Position numbers and translations under genes: made by a program
Part shown: positions 48,152 to 58,242 of the stretch, one piece after another
How positions within the stretch are numbered: position 1 is the first letter of the stretch
Layout of the letters: each line of letters begins with the position of its first letter
Assembly (NCBI GenBank): GCA_016802295.1
Contig: JAESIW010000090.1
Span: 62,001 to 126,000 of the forward strand
From: Brachionus rotundiformis
Taxonomy: Eukaryota > Rotifera > Eurotatoria > Ploima > Brachionidae
DNA: 64,000 nt
Direction: 5' to 3'
Notes under the pieces: model-generated
Told to the model about the DNA's origin: nothing
The model's input: only the letters and a program-made list of their open reading frames with translations
Database searches by the model: none

Positions 48152-49468
48152 TTAATATTCTATTAAAAAATCAAATAAATTTGTGTCTATGGTTGCATCC
48201 GGACCGATTTGCAGCAACTCATCCAATTTGGGACCACTCGAGATTGGTCCAAAGGAATCAGTCAATTTCCAGTCATCACTTATGTCAAGCTGATCATAGT
48301 CAACCACACTAGACGTGTATTCATTGGGCTTATTTAGAGATCTAATAACACTGTTCAAATGCGCCCTGTCCTGACTATGGTGGGTTCGGATGGCAAACTT
48401 TCGGCTTCCGGGCTCAAAGCTTACAATTACTGGCACATAAATTAGGTTATTTTTTTTCCTTCTCATTACTTCACTTCTGATCTTAAGCATTGATTTGTCA
48501 CCCTGAATTGGCACTAGATTCAGACTGGTGACTTTTAATGGCAGTCTTCTTGCGCAGAAAATTGTTTTCTTTCTCTCAACGGGACTTATTACCACCGGTT
48601 CAGCATTGACCAACATTGGTTTGTTGATTATTTTGATTAGTTTTGGTTGTGGCATCATATTTTCGCTCAAGATCAGGCTCCTAAGCGAGTTGTCGACTAT
48701 TTGAAATTTTTGAACACCCATTGACTGAACTGGATGCTCGGGTGGCGTCAATGGTTGGTAATTTTGCAGCAAATCTTGGTCATGCTGAATTTCGAATATT
48801 TTCTTTTGCTTTTTTTTGGGACGAAACTTGTAGTCCGGATGTTGTTTTGTGTGAATTTGTCTAAGACGATTGGCCTCTTGGACAAATGGTTGGCGTTCCT
48901 CTTGGCTCATTTGTTTCCATTTTGCGCCCAAATGCTTGCTTATCTCGGCATTGTGTAGATCGGGCGCCATTTCCTTTATGCGACGCCTTTCGATCTGTGA
49001 CCAAACCATGAACGGGTTCATTGGTCGCTTAATGTGCGAATTTGGCTTCTTGGTCGCGCTGGGCTCGCTGAAAAAGCCCGCCGCTACATCGCTCTGAAAG
49101 TCATTGAGATTTAGAGTAGTGTCGGTCAAGTCGGCGTCATAGTCCGTCAATTCGGTGAAGGAAAGAGTCATGTCGTCATCGTTTTGCATGTTCGGCTCGC
49201 TCTTGGGCGTCTGGGAGTCCACTGAATTGGATGAGAAAGAGCAAATGCTCAACTCGGAGTTTGCCGATGATATTCGCCGCTTGGCAACCGCCTTGTGGTC
49301 GCCTGACGGCTCGCTTTTAAACAAGGAGAAAAAAAAGTTCTCATCGCTTTGGTTGTCTGAATGGAACACGGATAAATCTATGTCCAAAGATGGATCTGGC
49401 TGGTACTGGTTGATACTGGTCTGCACTGGACACTCAGTCAAGTCTATTATCTCACATATATCTTGCAT
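48152..49468 (-). CDS. SoxC-group HMG-box transcription factor, copy B
   Basis: Single-exon frame of 438 residues from ATG (MQDICEIIDLTECP). The HMG box spans about residues 145-218 (HIKRPMNPFMVWSQIERRRI to PDYKFRPKKKQKK). The usually invariant Sox motif RPMNAFMVW reads RPMNPFMVW here. Unlike copy A there is a long acidic N-terminal region of about 140 residues. Shared with copy A after the box are LVPIQGDKSMLKIR and VVDYDQLDISDDWKLTDSF. The C-terminus ends in TNLFDFLIEY. Same strand, same exon structure and shared non-HMG motifs point to duplication of one ancestral SoxC gene. Confidence 0.9.
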   Translation of the reverse strand: MQDICEIIDLTECPVQTSINQYQPDPSLDIDLSVFHSDNQSDENFFFSLFKSEPSGDHKAVAKRRISSANSELSICSFSSNSVDSQTPKSEPNMQNDDDMTLSFTELTDYDADLTDTTLNLNDFQSDVAAGFFSEPSATKKPNSHIKRPMNPFMVWSQIERRRIKEMAPDLHNAEISKHLGAKWKQMSQEERQPFVQEANRLRQIHTKQHPDYKFRPKKKQKKIFEIQHDQDLLQNYQPLTPPEHPVQSMGVQKFQIVDNSLRSLILSENMMPQPKLIKIINKPMLVNAEPVVISPVERKKTIFCARRLPLKVTSLNLVPIQGDKSMLKIRSEVMRRKKNNLIYVPVIVSFEPGSRKFAIRTHHSQDRAHLNSVIRSLNKPNEYTSSVVDYDQLDISDDWKLTDSFGPISSGPKLDELLQIGPDATIDTNLFDFLIEY

Positions 49469-49953
49469 TATTATCTCGAATTTAAAAATTTAAATTAAAT
49501 TTAAATTAATAAATTGCAGTTCTTTCAAAACTTTCATCTTTATTTGTAACACTCTCGCTCATTTTAAACCATAATTTATTTTATAATTAATTACAAAAAT
49601 TAAAAAAAAAATCTTAATTATTTGTTAAACAGAGGTGAGATGAGAATTGTGCAAATTGACCATGCTGTTGGTCCAGGTTAAGGGACACTCTAGTCACTTA
49701 AAGTTCAAACTGCCAATGATGCAAATGATGTAATTTGACAATAATTAAAAAAATTAATAAATATTTTTTTTAAATTATTTATCTATTCTTTAAAAAAAAA
49801 TCAAAATTTTTAATTTGATTATTTAATGTGTTAACACTGATTGTCTTTTTTATTAATTTGGTAAAAATTCCATTTAAATAAAAAGCATAATTATAGGTCA
49901 ATATTTATTAATAAAAAGGCAAATTAAATAAATTTAATAGAAAGTAGATTACT
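49469..49953. other. AT-rich intergenic region
   Basis: Contains the 5' flank of SoxC copy B and the 3' flank of the next minus-strand gene. No gene is supported. Confidence 0.5.
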
Positions 49954-50493
49954 TCAAATTTTAATACCACGCCTAATAAGAGATAAATTTGGCAAATTTT
50001 TCAGCAAATTGATATAATTTAAGATGAAAAGATTGTCCGAGTGCTTTTGCACAAATTGGTCCATTGTTTGGTGCAAATTTTCGATTCTTAATTTAACTTT
50101 GTCCAGCAAGTAAATCTGGTTATCGAACTCTTTTAGGCCAAGAAGGAAAGACTTTTTGGTAAACTTAATAATACGGACATAGTCCGAGTCGTGCTCGGAG
50201 TCCGATATCTCTTTAAGCTTACGCAAGTAGTTATAAAAGAGCATTTTGCTGCTCTTGTGGCACAGATAGTCCAGCACAGTTATGTAATCCTCAAGTAATT
50301 TTAGATAAAATTTCTCTTTCTGTTTCTTGGTTGACTCTATTTGGAAGCGAATTTGGATCAATATCTCAAACGAGATAACTCCATATGGCTTGTCCACACA
50401 AGTGAAATTAATATGAGACTTTTTCTCACTGTCAATGGACGAAGGCGCCAGAATGCTCTTGAGCAAACCAAATAGACTTCTGAAACATTCCAT
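49954..50493 (-). CDS. Unknown 179-residue helical protein
   Basis: Starts at ATG 50493 (MECFRSLFGLLKSILAP), directly after a possible splice acceptor GTGCAG. The same frame is open farther upstream but has no earlier ATG. The protein is rich in Lys, Leu and Ile, without signal peptide or membrane segment, and looks mostly alpha-helical, with possible coiled coil around KVKLRIENLHQTMDQFVQKH. No family was recognised. It lies 124 bases downstream of the RPL34 stop on the same strand. Confidence 0.6.
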   Translation of the reverse strand: MECFRSLFGLLKSILAPSSIDSEKKSHINFTCVDKPYGVISFEILIQIRFQIESTKKQKEKFYLKLLEDYITVLDYLCHKSSKMLFYNYLRKLKEISDSEHDSDYVRIIKFTKKSFLLGLKEFDNQIYLLDKVKLRIENLHQTMDQFVQKHSDNLFILNYINLLKNLPNLSLIRRGIKI

Positions 50494-50584
50494 GCTGCAC
50501 TTACCAAATTTTATCTTATCAATTTTAAGCGCCAATTAAATAATTAAAAATAAGAAAAAAAATTTATATTTTTTTATAACATAT

Positions 50585-50590
50585 TTTATT
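50585..50590 (-). other. Probable RPL34 polyadenylation signal (AATAAA)
   Basis: AATAAA on the minus strand about 27 bases after the RPL34 stop codon. It falls only about 92 bases before the next start codon. Confidence 0.5.
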
Positions 50591-50616
50591 TAGACTAAAA
50601 TAAAATAGCTATCAAT

Positions 50617-50979
50617 TTATTTTTGTTTAGCGGCGGCAACTTGAGCTTGCTGAGCCTTCAATACCTTGGTAACAATCTTTTGCTCTTCGATCAAAAAAGC
50701 TCGTACAACTCGGTTGCGCACACACAAAGCGCATCTGGAACCACCGTATGGTCTGTTTACACTCTTCATGCGTCTGGACATTCTTGACCATTCTCTTGGT
50801 CTGGCACGAGCAACACCACTCAATCTGATGTTACAGCTCGGGTCGCCGCACACCGGCACTGTACCCTTTTTTTTTAAATATTGATAGGTCAAGCGACCAC
50901 CCGGGGTCTTGACTACTCTTCTCTTGTTCGAGTTTGTGTTGTAGGACAATCGTCTTCTTAATGTCAATCTTTGGGCCAT
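50617..50979 (-). CDS. RPL34: 60S ribosomal protein L34 (eL34)
   Basis: Complete 120-residue protein in one exon starting MAQRLTLRRRLSYNTNSNKRR (human 117 residues). The family blocks RRRLSYNT, PYGGSRCALCVRNRVVRAFL and IEEQKIVTKVLKAQQ are intact. The CxxC pairs that bind zinc are present in CGDPSC-like and CALC positions. It is a cytosolic large-subunit protein. A candidate 3' splice site (AATATAAG) sits just 5' of the ATG, so there may be a leader intron or trans-splice site. RPS13 lies 162 bases upstream on the same strand. Confidence 0.97.
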   Translation of the reverse strand: MAQRLTLRRRLSYNTNSNKRRVVKTPGGRLTYQYLKKKGTVPVCGDPSCNIRLSGVARARPREWSRMSRRMKSVNRPYGGSRCALCVRNRVVRAFLIEEQKIVTKVLKAQQAQVAAAKQK

Positions 50980-51102
50980 CCTTGACCTTATATTAGTTGA
51001 TTAAGACACTGCTAATGAGTCAAACGACACACGGAAGAGAGTCATCACTTCCATTTTAATTTACCAAAGAAAAAAAAAAGAAAAAAATTCCGCGGAAAAT
51101 TA

Positions 51103-51108
51103 TTTATT
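51103..51108 (-). other. Probable RPS13 polyadenylation signal (AATAAA)
   Basis: AATAAA on the minus strand about 34 bases after the RPS13 stop, within the short spacer before RPL34. A perfect palindrome TTCCGCGGAA lies next to it. Confidence 0.5.
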
Positions 51109-51141
51109 TAATTTTTTTGTTTGGCAAAAAAATAAAATTCC

Positions 51142-52032
51142 TTAGGCTACCAAAGCTGAAGCAGTGGAAGAAACACTAGAAAAGAAAATTAATTAATTAA
51201 TTTTTAAATTAAACAAAACTGTGTTTGATAAGGTTTACTATTTCCAGGTTGGTGGCAATTTGCCCTTGGTCTTGTAGTAGCGAGCCAATCTGTGTATACG
51301 GCTCTCGACTAGAATGAGTCTAAATTTGGCATCTCTGTCCTTTCGGTTTCGTTCCAAGTGCTTGCGGATGCTGACCGCCTTTTTGATCAAATAGTACAAG
51401 TCTTCTGGCAAATCTGGAGCTAGACCCTTGGCTTTGAGGATACGCAAAATTTTGTTGCCGGTCACAAAACGGACTTGGGCAACACCATGCGAATCTCTTA
51501 GGATAACACCAATTTGCGATGGGGTCAAGCCTTTTTTGGCCAATTTGAATATTTGCTCTTTGACATTGTCCGATGTGAGCTTCAACCACTAGACACACAC
51601 ACAAATAGGCAAAAGATTAGAAATTACCAAATTGCAAATATTTGGTTAAAATTACCGATGGCACTGAGCGCCTGTATGGCAGAGCTGATTTGGAAATACC
51701 TTTACTATTTAGCAGAAAAAATGGTTAAGTTTTGTTTTTGAGCACATTTGGGTGAGTGGGTGTTGATTGGGCCGGCTAAGTCGATCACAATCGACTTGGT
51801 AAAAGCAGCCGGTTCCAAACGCACCTAGTATTGCATTATTTTTATAACGTGATTAACACTCAATTAATCCGCAGACCAAATATAATGCTTTAGCTTAAGC
51901 CGAGATTCCCTGACCCGGTTTGGCAAACAACCAGTCGGAGAATACCCGCAATTCCGGGCCGGGGAATTCGGGATTTGATATTAGATACAAAAATATGATA
52001 ATAGCCTACCCGCCAGAGTGCATACGACCCAT
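51142..52032 (-). CDS. RPS13: 40S ribosomal protein S13 (uS15)
   Basis: Four exons, 52032-52010, 51704-51656, 51588-51239 and 51175-51142, all in phase, give 151 residues, the normal length. The first exon is only MGRMHSGG; the second KGISKSALPYRRSVPS; the third WLKLTSDNVKEQIFKLAKKG through PPTWK; the last YVSSTASALVA. The family motifs LTPSQIGVILRDSHGVAQ and SRIHRLARYYKTK are intact. It is an essential small-subunit protein. Intron 1 (51705-52009) is 305 bases, far longer than the others, and unusually GC-rich with stable hairpins. Confidence 0.98.
51740..51990 (-). ncRNA. Candidate intronic structured RNA (snoRNA-like) in RPS13 intron 1
   Basis: Within the intron, the minus strand folds into strong hairpins. 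One has stem AAGTCGAT/ATCGACTT with loop TGTG, topped on an outer stem CCGGCT/AGCCGG, and is followed by CCAATCAACA, compatible with the 3' hairpin and ACA box of an H/ACA snoRNA. A second hairpin (GAATTCC/GGAATT type) is upstream. Ribosomal protein introns often host snoRNAs. No convincing H box or guide target was established, so the class remains tentative. Confidence 0.35.
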
Positions 52033-52266
52033 TTTCTACTTCTTGGTTTATCTTTTTTATTAATACAAAAGAGAGAGAGAGAGAGAATTTTTCTTTGAAA
52101 GTGTGGAAAATTTCCAATTTTAAGCACGTTAGAGCATATTTTGGACCTATCTGCAGTTTTGCATTAAGTCAAGGTTGTTTCTAAACAAATGTATCTCTAA
52201 GAGTCTTTAAAATTTTATTTTCTTGCCAAAACTAAACAAGCTTTACAAATATCTTAGTAATAGAAA
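52033..52266. promoter_or_regulatory. Short divergent promoter region, RPS13 and OTU-like gene
   Basis: 234 bases between two oppositely oriented start codons. A (GA)n tract lies near 52071-52085. No factor site was assigned. Confidence 0.45.
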
Positions 52267-53544
52267 ATGAATTTTGCCAATGGTAAGCAAATAGGATTGA
52301 GTGGCTTGAAAAAATTTTGCCAAAATTTTGCCAATTATAGCTCAATAGAAGTAGAGATAGAGGGCAATAGGCGCTATTTGGTAAATGTGCCAGCAGATGG
52401 ATGGTGCTTGTTGTACTCATTTATTGCTTCGTACAACGCTTTGCCAGGCTCCAAGGTGTCCATTAGCGATCTGTGTGTGGCTATCTTGCGCCAATTTCAG
52501 CTCAAGTGCCAGACAAAAAGCTTGCCGTATGAATTTTTGACCATGGATGACTCGGCCGAGCTAATCGCCAGTCACACTGATTCCATAGAAGAAGTATTCA
52601 AGTTTTATCTAATTAGGTACTTGACAGACAAGCACTATGACACATTTGTGCTCGACTATCTGCCGCAGCTGATTGCAGACTATTTCAAGTGCGACATAAC
52701 CATTTACACTCTGGGCTCAGGTTCACTTGTGTTCAAAAGTGAAGACCAAAGCCAATGCTGCATTGAGATTCTGTTTTGTCCAGACCTTAGCCATTTTATG
52801 CCCTTATTGACCACCAACAAAATATACCACCACTATCAAACAGAACATTTTGAGCTTAGCCTTAATAACCAATTTTATAGGCAAATATTTGACTATTATT
52901 ATAAAAGTAATATATATATATATATATTAAAATTAGGCTAAATTTTTATTATAAAAAATAAAAAATAATTAAAAATTTTCTCAGATTTAGGACTGATTAA
53001 CAATCAAGTCGAATACTTCAGGTTCAAATGTCGACTGGAGTCCAAGCTCTACGTCTACGAGCTAAAAAAGCATAAACTAATTGAACAGTTTGAGATTTAT
53101 GCATTTGCCAAGACCGAGCTTAGGGCTAGATATGAGGAAAAATTTACCAATATAAACAATTTAGATAATTTTATTAAAAATTGTGCCATTTATTCAAAAG
53201 AGTTGGATAAAAGTCAAGATTTTATAAATAGTTTAATTGATTTTTATTCATTAGATGAAAGATTGGCTCATTTTTTGTCCCTAGTGCTGAAATTGAGCTC
53301 TCTGAGAGGCATGTATGCCCAAGTTCAGCTTGTGCTTAAGCTCAAACATGACTGCATTTTGGTTAAAATACCCAATTTTGGTATCCAAGTGGACAGATTG
53401 CCGCTTAGAATAAAGCTAATCATTTACACTTTGAACAATAGGGACTTTTCGTTTTGCTTTTTGAACAGTTTGAGACAAGTGCTTGATTTGGATAAAAATT
53501 TTATTGGACCAAAGTCAACTTTGGCCCATTTGTATAAAAAATAA
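52267..53544 (+). CDS. OTU-like cysteine protease domain protein
   Basis: Two exons, 52267-52906 and 52985-53544, in phase, giving 399 residues from ATG (MNFANGKQIGLSG). Residues about 38-180 resemble an OTU deubiquitinase fold: the catalytic-Cys motif VPADGWCLLYSF (D44, G45, C47), DYLPQLIADYF, and a candidate His at LSHFMPLL (H176). OTU proteases remove ubiquitin. The second half (KNLGLINNQVEYFRFKC to the end) is helical and unrecognised. The family assignment rests on motif spacing; the usual DGNC is DGWC here. It could be an active enzyme, a divergent pseudo-enzyme or a domesticated mobile-element protease. Confidence 0.6.
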
Positions 53545-53696
53545 AGTCTTATTGAATAAAAATAAAATATATATATTTTTATTTTAATTAACTGTTTTAT
53601 TAAATAAATTACAGTTCGTCAGTTTTTGCGTCATCATTAACATGTGATTCTTGATCTAATTATTATTTTAAATTTAAAATTAATTAATTAATTGTA

Positions 53697-55024
53697 TTAA
53701 TTGATTAGGAATAGAATTAATGATCCGAATAGAAAGCTAATTGCTGTAAGAAAATACTGTTTGGTAAAATAGCTGCTAAGCATGCAAAGTATCATTACAC
53801 CAATTATAAAGCTACGCTTTACCAACTGATCATTAGCTTCTTTTTTATTATTTTTATTTTTGTCTGTAATATCTAAACAAAAATAAAAATAATTTTTTAT
53901 TTATCTATTATTCGTCATTTATATTAATTATATAATAATAATAATCAATTACCTCGGCATTGGTACGAGCCGGGTTTGTTGACACATTCACCACTTAGGC
54001 ATGGATTGGTTTCTTGATTGCACTCGTCAATGTCAACACATGATCCTGAGATTTTCTCGTAGCCATTTGAGCATTGGCCAGTGCATTTGTCAGCTCCTGG
54101 TCCCGTACATTCTTGGCATGCTTGGTCGCATTTTTTGCACACAAAAGAACCTTCGGTATTTTCACAAAATTCATTTTGAGCACATTTGGTGCCCTCTTGG
54201 CATTCGTCTACATCTTCACATAGGCCTGCATTTGAGTTGAATGTCCATCCGCTTTTGCAAGATAGGCAAGAGCTTTGGTCACCTCCCGAGCAGGTCAAGC
54301 ACGCCCTGTAGCACTCTCCACACTCCAAATGGGTGTCATTTTTTATCTTTTCATAAAAACCACTGTTGCATGAAGAGCACAGTTCATTAGTGTATCCACG
54401 ATTACAGCTGCATTTACCAGTGCCATCACGTGTTCCTTCGCCATCACAATTCCCATTACCTGAGCATATTTTACCATTCAATTGCGGACAATGGCGGCAT
54501 TCAGGACCAAAAGTATTTTCTGGACAGCAAAATTTTGCTCTCTCAACACAAATATCATAAAATAAATTGGCAGCTAAACTATTTTGCTTGTTTTTGAACC
54601 ATTCAAGCAAATTATCCTCCTGTTCTTCCAGCAAATGGTAACACTAAGTGAAATTTAAAATAAGATCACTTCAAATATCATTAAAAATCATATTTACATC
54701 ATTTTCTTTTGAGGAACAAGCATTTTCAATTATCTCTTCGAAGCGAATGTCACTGGTGACATAACTTCCTAACTTGCGGTCTTCCCATTCGGTGTTCCCG
54801 CCGCCAAAATTTCCCTTACTAGTCTTATCAAAGCCCTAATATTAAAAGTTAACAAATGATAAAAATTGTCTATTTTTAATCTGTTTATCTACTTCAATAA
54901 AGTTGCCAACAAGGTCGCGGCAAACTTTGCACTGCAGGGATTTTGATTTAGATTTATAGCATAGAATGGAACTAAATGATAATACAAGAATGACAAAGGC
55001 TAGGACAATGGGACTTATTTTCAT
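53697..55024 (-). CDS. Cysteine-rich with EGF-like domains protein (CRELD)
   Basis: Four exons, 55024-54893, 54835-54698, 54643-53953 and 53872-53697, with agreeing phases encode 378 residues. An N-terminal signal peptide (MKISPIVLAFVILVLSF) precedes the CRELD-specific region, with CKVCRDLVGNF and KGNFGGGNTEWE. EGF-like and furin-like Cys repeats follow, with the calcium-binding EGF starts DVDECQEG and DIDECNQE. The end carries two hydrophobic segments (SFIIGVMILCMLSSY and AISFLFGSLILFLIN), as in CRELD1-type proteins. CRELDs are ER-associated and act in protein folding and receptor maturation. It converges with the OTU-like gene (152 bases apart). Confidence 0.94.
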
Positions 55025-55667
55025 GGCAAAGGGCTATCAAAATTCAAAAATATAAAAATTCATAAAATAATATATTTTTTTAAAAACATAAAAATTATTT
55101 TCTACATATAGTATTTTAGTGTGTTCATATGTAAAATTAAAATTAAAATTTAATTTTTTTTTTTTGGCTAATGATTTGAAATTACGTGTCAAAAATGTTT
55201 TTTATTGATCCAATTAATTAAAAAATTTAAAAATAATAATTTTAAAAAAATATGCTTATTACATTATTTAATTGATGATTATCGAGACAAAGATTAGATT
55301 GTCATATTTTAATTAATTTAATAAGTTAAAATTGTGGAAAAAAAAATAGAAATAATCTAAAATGGTCTTGATAGTCGTTATATTTAATAATTATATCAAA
55401 AAATTAAATAATTTTAATTTTTTATTTTTATTCAGAGAAATTAAAAGTTAAGTTTTTTCTCAATTTTTATTAAATTTAGAAAATAATAAATTAATAATGA
55501 ATGCATTTTGCAATTAATTCATTTTTTTAAAATCTAAGCAGAACAAAATAAAATCGTATCATAAATTATAAAGCTTTGTTTTTTATACATAATACTTTTT
55601 TAATATTAAAAGCGTTAGCATTCTTAATTTTAATAAAAAGCAATTTTAGAATTTATCTGAAAATAAG
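55025..55667. other. Divergent intergenic region, CRELD and COX7C
   Basis: 643 AT-rich bases containing both promoters; no gene. Confidence 0.5.
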
Positions 55668-55988
55668 ATGAGTTTTTTGTTCAGAAAAGCCTTGGGCCGA
55701 GTGGCTACACCAGTAAGCCGTCGAAGCATTGTGACCACTCCTGCTAAGCGAAGCGGAGCCGATCCGCTCATTGGTCATGTAGAACAGGAAGCCAACCCGG
55801 GAGCTGTATGACATTTTGCCAAAGTTAAAAAACAAAATTAATCTTTTTTTTATTTCAAAATCTAGAACGTGCCATTCAGCATCCAAAATAGATACAAGCT
55901 AGCCGCTTTGATGATTCTTTATTTTGGCAGTGGCTTTAGTGCACCATTTTTGGTAGTTCGTCACCAATTGTTGAAAAAAAATTCATAA
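55668..55988 (+). CDS. COX7C: Cytochrome c oxidase subunit 7C
   Basis: Two exons, 55668-55805 and 55866-55988, joined in phase 0, encode 86 residues. The first exon is a basic mitochondrial presequence (MSFLFRKALGRVATPVSRRS). The second encodes NVPFSIQNRYKLAALMILYF followed by GSGFSAPFLVVRHQLLKK, the diagnostic COX7C core with its single membrane helix. It is an inner-membrane subunit of respiratory complex IV. Confidence 0.95.
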
Positions 55989-56117
55989 AAATTTTTCAAA
56001 AAAACCTCTTTATTAATAACTTTTAAAAAATAATAAAATTAAACATTTAAATTCATTTATTTAATAAAATATTAAATAAAAAACAAAAAAAAAAAGAACA
56101 ATTTTTATAATTAACAT

Positions 56118-57317
56118 TTAAAAAAAGTTTGGTGCAAACTCAGCTTGATTGGTTTGCCGGGACAAATAGCGCTTCCGGGCCTGGTTAATCAGCTCATATT
56201 TTCTTTCCTCGAAGCTGATTTTTTTTCTGTCTTTTCTAGTTGGCAAAAGAGTTGACTTTGAGCTTCTGATCACTGGTCTAGTGTCGCTCATCAGTGGGCT
56301 CGACTGGGACCTGGCTAAATTTGGCTCTTGGCTGGTCGAGTCCAGAATCGAGGCCATCACAGTGTCTATGTCCAAGCTAGATGAAAGTCTTATGTGCTGT
56401 TCTATGGTCTCTAGGGTAACATCTGGCAGTATTTCTTTAATCTGCAAAGCTAGTCTGCTATTTTGGTCATTTTTATTTGGCTCCTGATTGTGGTACTTGT
56501 TCCACACAGACTCAAAGTCATCCGAGCCAAACTCGGCCAGGTTGAGACCAAGTTTGGTAGCGATTGAATTCCGCACCATTTCTGCTAGTGGCTCAGTCGA
56601 TTCTCCACTTTGTCTTGGCTGCTTTTCTAGGCTAAGGTCTATTTTAAAGATGGTCAATGGCGAGAACAGAAATAGAAGTAGATTAATTAGCTGATTGGAC
56701 TCGATTGGGTTTACACTAAATGCTGAGAAAAGAAATGGTCGCATGCAGCTTATACAAATTGGCTTTATGTCCATTGATGAGTCCTTAATGCAGTTAAAGT
56801 CAAACTTGAGCAGCTTGTGTGCTCCATTTGTGGTCAATTTTTCCGGAAAGTACAAAATTTGTTCAGAAAAAGAGTCAATTTTTTTCACATTGACTATTTG
56901 TTTGAGAATTTTGGTCAAAAAAAATGGTTCATTGTTCAAATAGTCGGTGGATTCAAGTGAGTAAATTTTGTTGAGGACAGATTTGATTGAGATGTGGTCA
57001 AAGCAGGTGATGTGGTTGGAGACAAATATGAGCTTTGAGTGGATAAAGTCTTTGGGGTCGATGGGCGGATCGGTGCGGGTGAGTATGCCAAGGACCAGTG
57101 TTACCAGATTGATGAATTTGGGGCTGGAGTTGAGTGAGGGGGCGATTGTGGCAGCTGTGTTTAGCAGGAACAGCAGGACTAGGCGAATTATCAGCAAGGC
57201 TAAACCAATAGGCAAATAGAGCACAAACAATGGTATCGCTAAGGACCGGTTATTGCCTAGAATAAAAGATTGGTCATAAAACTTGACAAGTTGGCTATAG
57301 GTTAAGTCGTTTGCCAT
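56118..57317 (-). CDS. AUP1: Ancient ubiquitous protein 1 (AUP1)
   Basis: Single exon, 399 residues from ATG (MANDLTYSQLVKFYDQ). A long N-terminal hydrophobic hairpin (about residues 28-55) inserts into the ER/lipid-droplet monolayer. An acyltransferase-like region follows, with VSNHITCFDH in place of the catalytic HxxxxD. A CUE ubiquitin-binding domain spans about residues 287-325 (ALQIKEILPDVTLETIEQHI). The C-terminal G2BR helix, which recruits the E2 UBE2G2, is FEERKYELINQARKRYLSRQ. AUP1 links ER-associated degradation to lipid droplets. The COX7C gene converges on it 129 bases away. Confidence 0.9.
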   Translation of the reverse strand: MANDLTYSQLVKFYDQSFILGNNRSLAIPLFVLYLPIGLALLIIRLVLLFLLNTAATIAPSLNSSPKFINLVTLVLGILTRTDPPIDPKDFIHSKLIFVSNHITCFDHISIKSVLNKIYSLESTDYLNNEPFFLTKILKQIVNVKKIDSFSEQILYFPEKLTTNGAHKLLKFDFNCIKDSSMDIKPICISCMRPFLFSAFSVNPIESNQLINLLLFLFSPLTIFKIDLSLEKQPRQSGESTEPLAEMVRNSIATKLGLNLAEFGSDDFESVWNKYHNQEPNKNDQNSRLALQIKEILPDVTLETIEQHIRLSSSLDIDTVMASILDSTSQEPNLARSQSSPLMSDTRPVIRSSKSTLLPTRKDRKKISFEERKYELINQARKRYLSRQTNQAEFAPNFF

Positions 57318-58242
57318 TTTTTGCTCGAGTTTTTTGTTAAAATAATTCGCCTTAATTTTCTAATCATAAATTATTTTAGAATCTAATTCAAAAATTAATT
57401 TTAGAATGCAATTTAAAATTAAGCAATGCAAGCATTTGGCAAACATAAAAAACAAAACCATCTAAGAGGAAGTAAACTTGGATAGTCCCATTGGCAAATT
57501 ATACATTTAATTAAATTTTAATTTAAAAAAAGATTTGAAAATTATAATTTTGACCACATGCTCTTGGCCATTCTTTTGGTAAAAAGTTAAAGTTATAGGT
57601 GATATTGAGAAAATATATTAAAAATTGATAACTTATTTGCATTCAATTATCCATAATAATGTATAGCTAATTAATTTCAATTGATCAATTAAACAATTTT
57701 AAATTAAAATTTTTAAAAACATGATATATCTACACAAATAAAGAAATAATTTTAATAAATTAATTATTATCTTTTATTAATTTTAACTCATAAGTCTATC
57801 TTTGAATTTTTAAATTTTAATCTTCATACAAGTGTATAGATAGTGTAATTTATTCAATAGTGTTAGTCATAGTTAATCATTTTTTAATTAAATAACAATG
57901 ACCGATTTAAGCTAAGACTAATTTTATGTCCCGTTTAGAAATAATTTTAATTTTTAGATTTATTTAAAAGCAGGAAAATAAAAATTTTCAAATATATATA
58001 CATAAACAAAAATGCACCCCAAAGACAATACCTATTGACAATGATAATTATTATCTTTTATGAAAAAAAAAATTATCTGTGTAGCTTTTTAAATTTTTTT
58101 TATTTTAATTGTTAAAAATAAGAAATATTAAAATAATTATAAACCATATTTAATTTCATTTATCATATGACAATGCTAAATAGATAAATTTAAAATTTTT
58201 AGAAACTTTGATTTTAAAGAAGAGAAAAAAAAAATTACAAAA
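57318..58242. other. Divergent intergenic region, AUP1 and RAB5
   Basis: 925 bases of strongly AT-rich DNA; no gene. Both promoters are expected here. Confidence 0.5.

Noticed and set aside
55653..55886. Minus-strand open frame of 77 codons
   Set aside because: It is the antisense shadow of COX7C exon 1 and its intron; the plus-strand reading gives a perfect COX7C protein.
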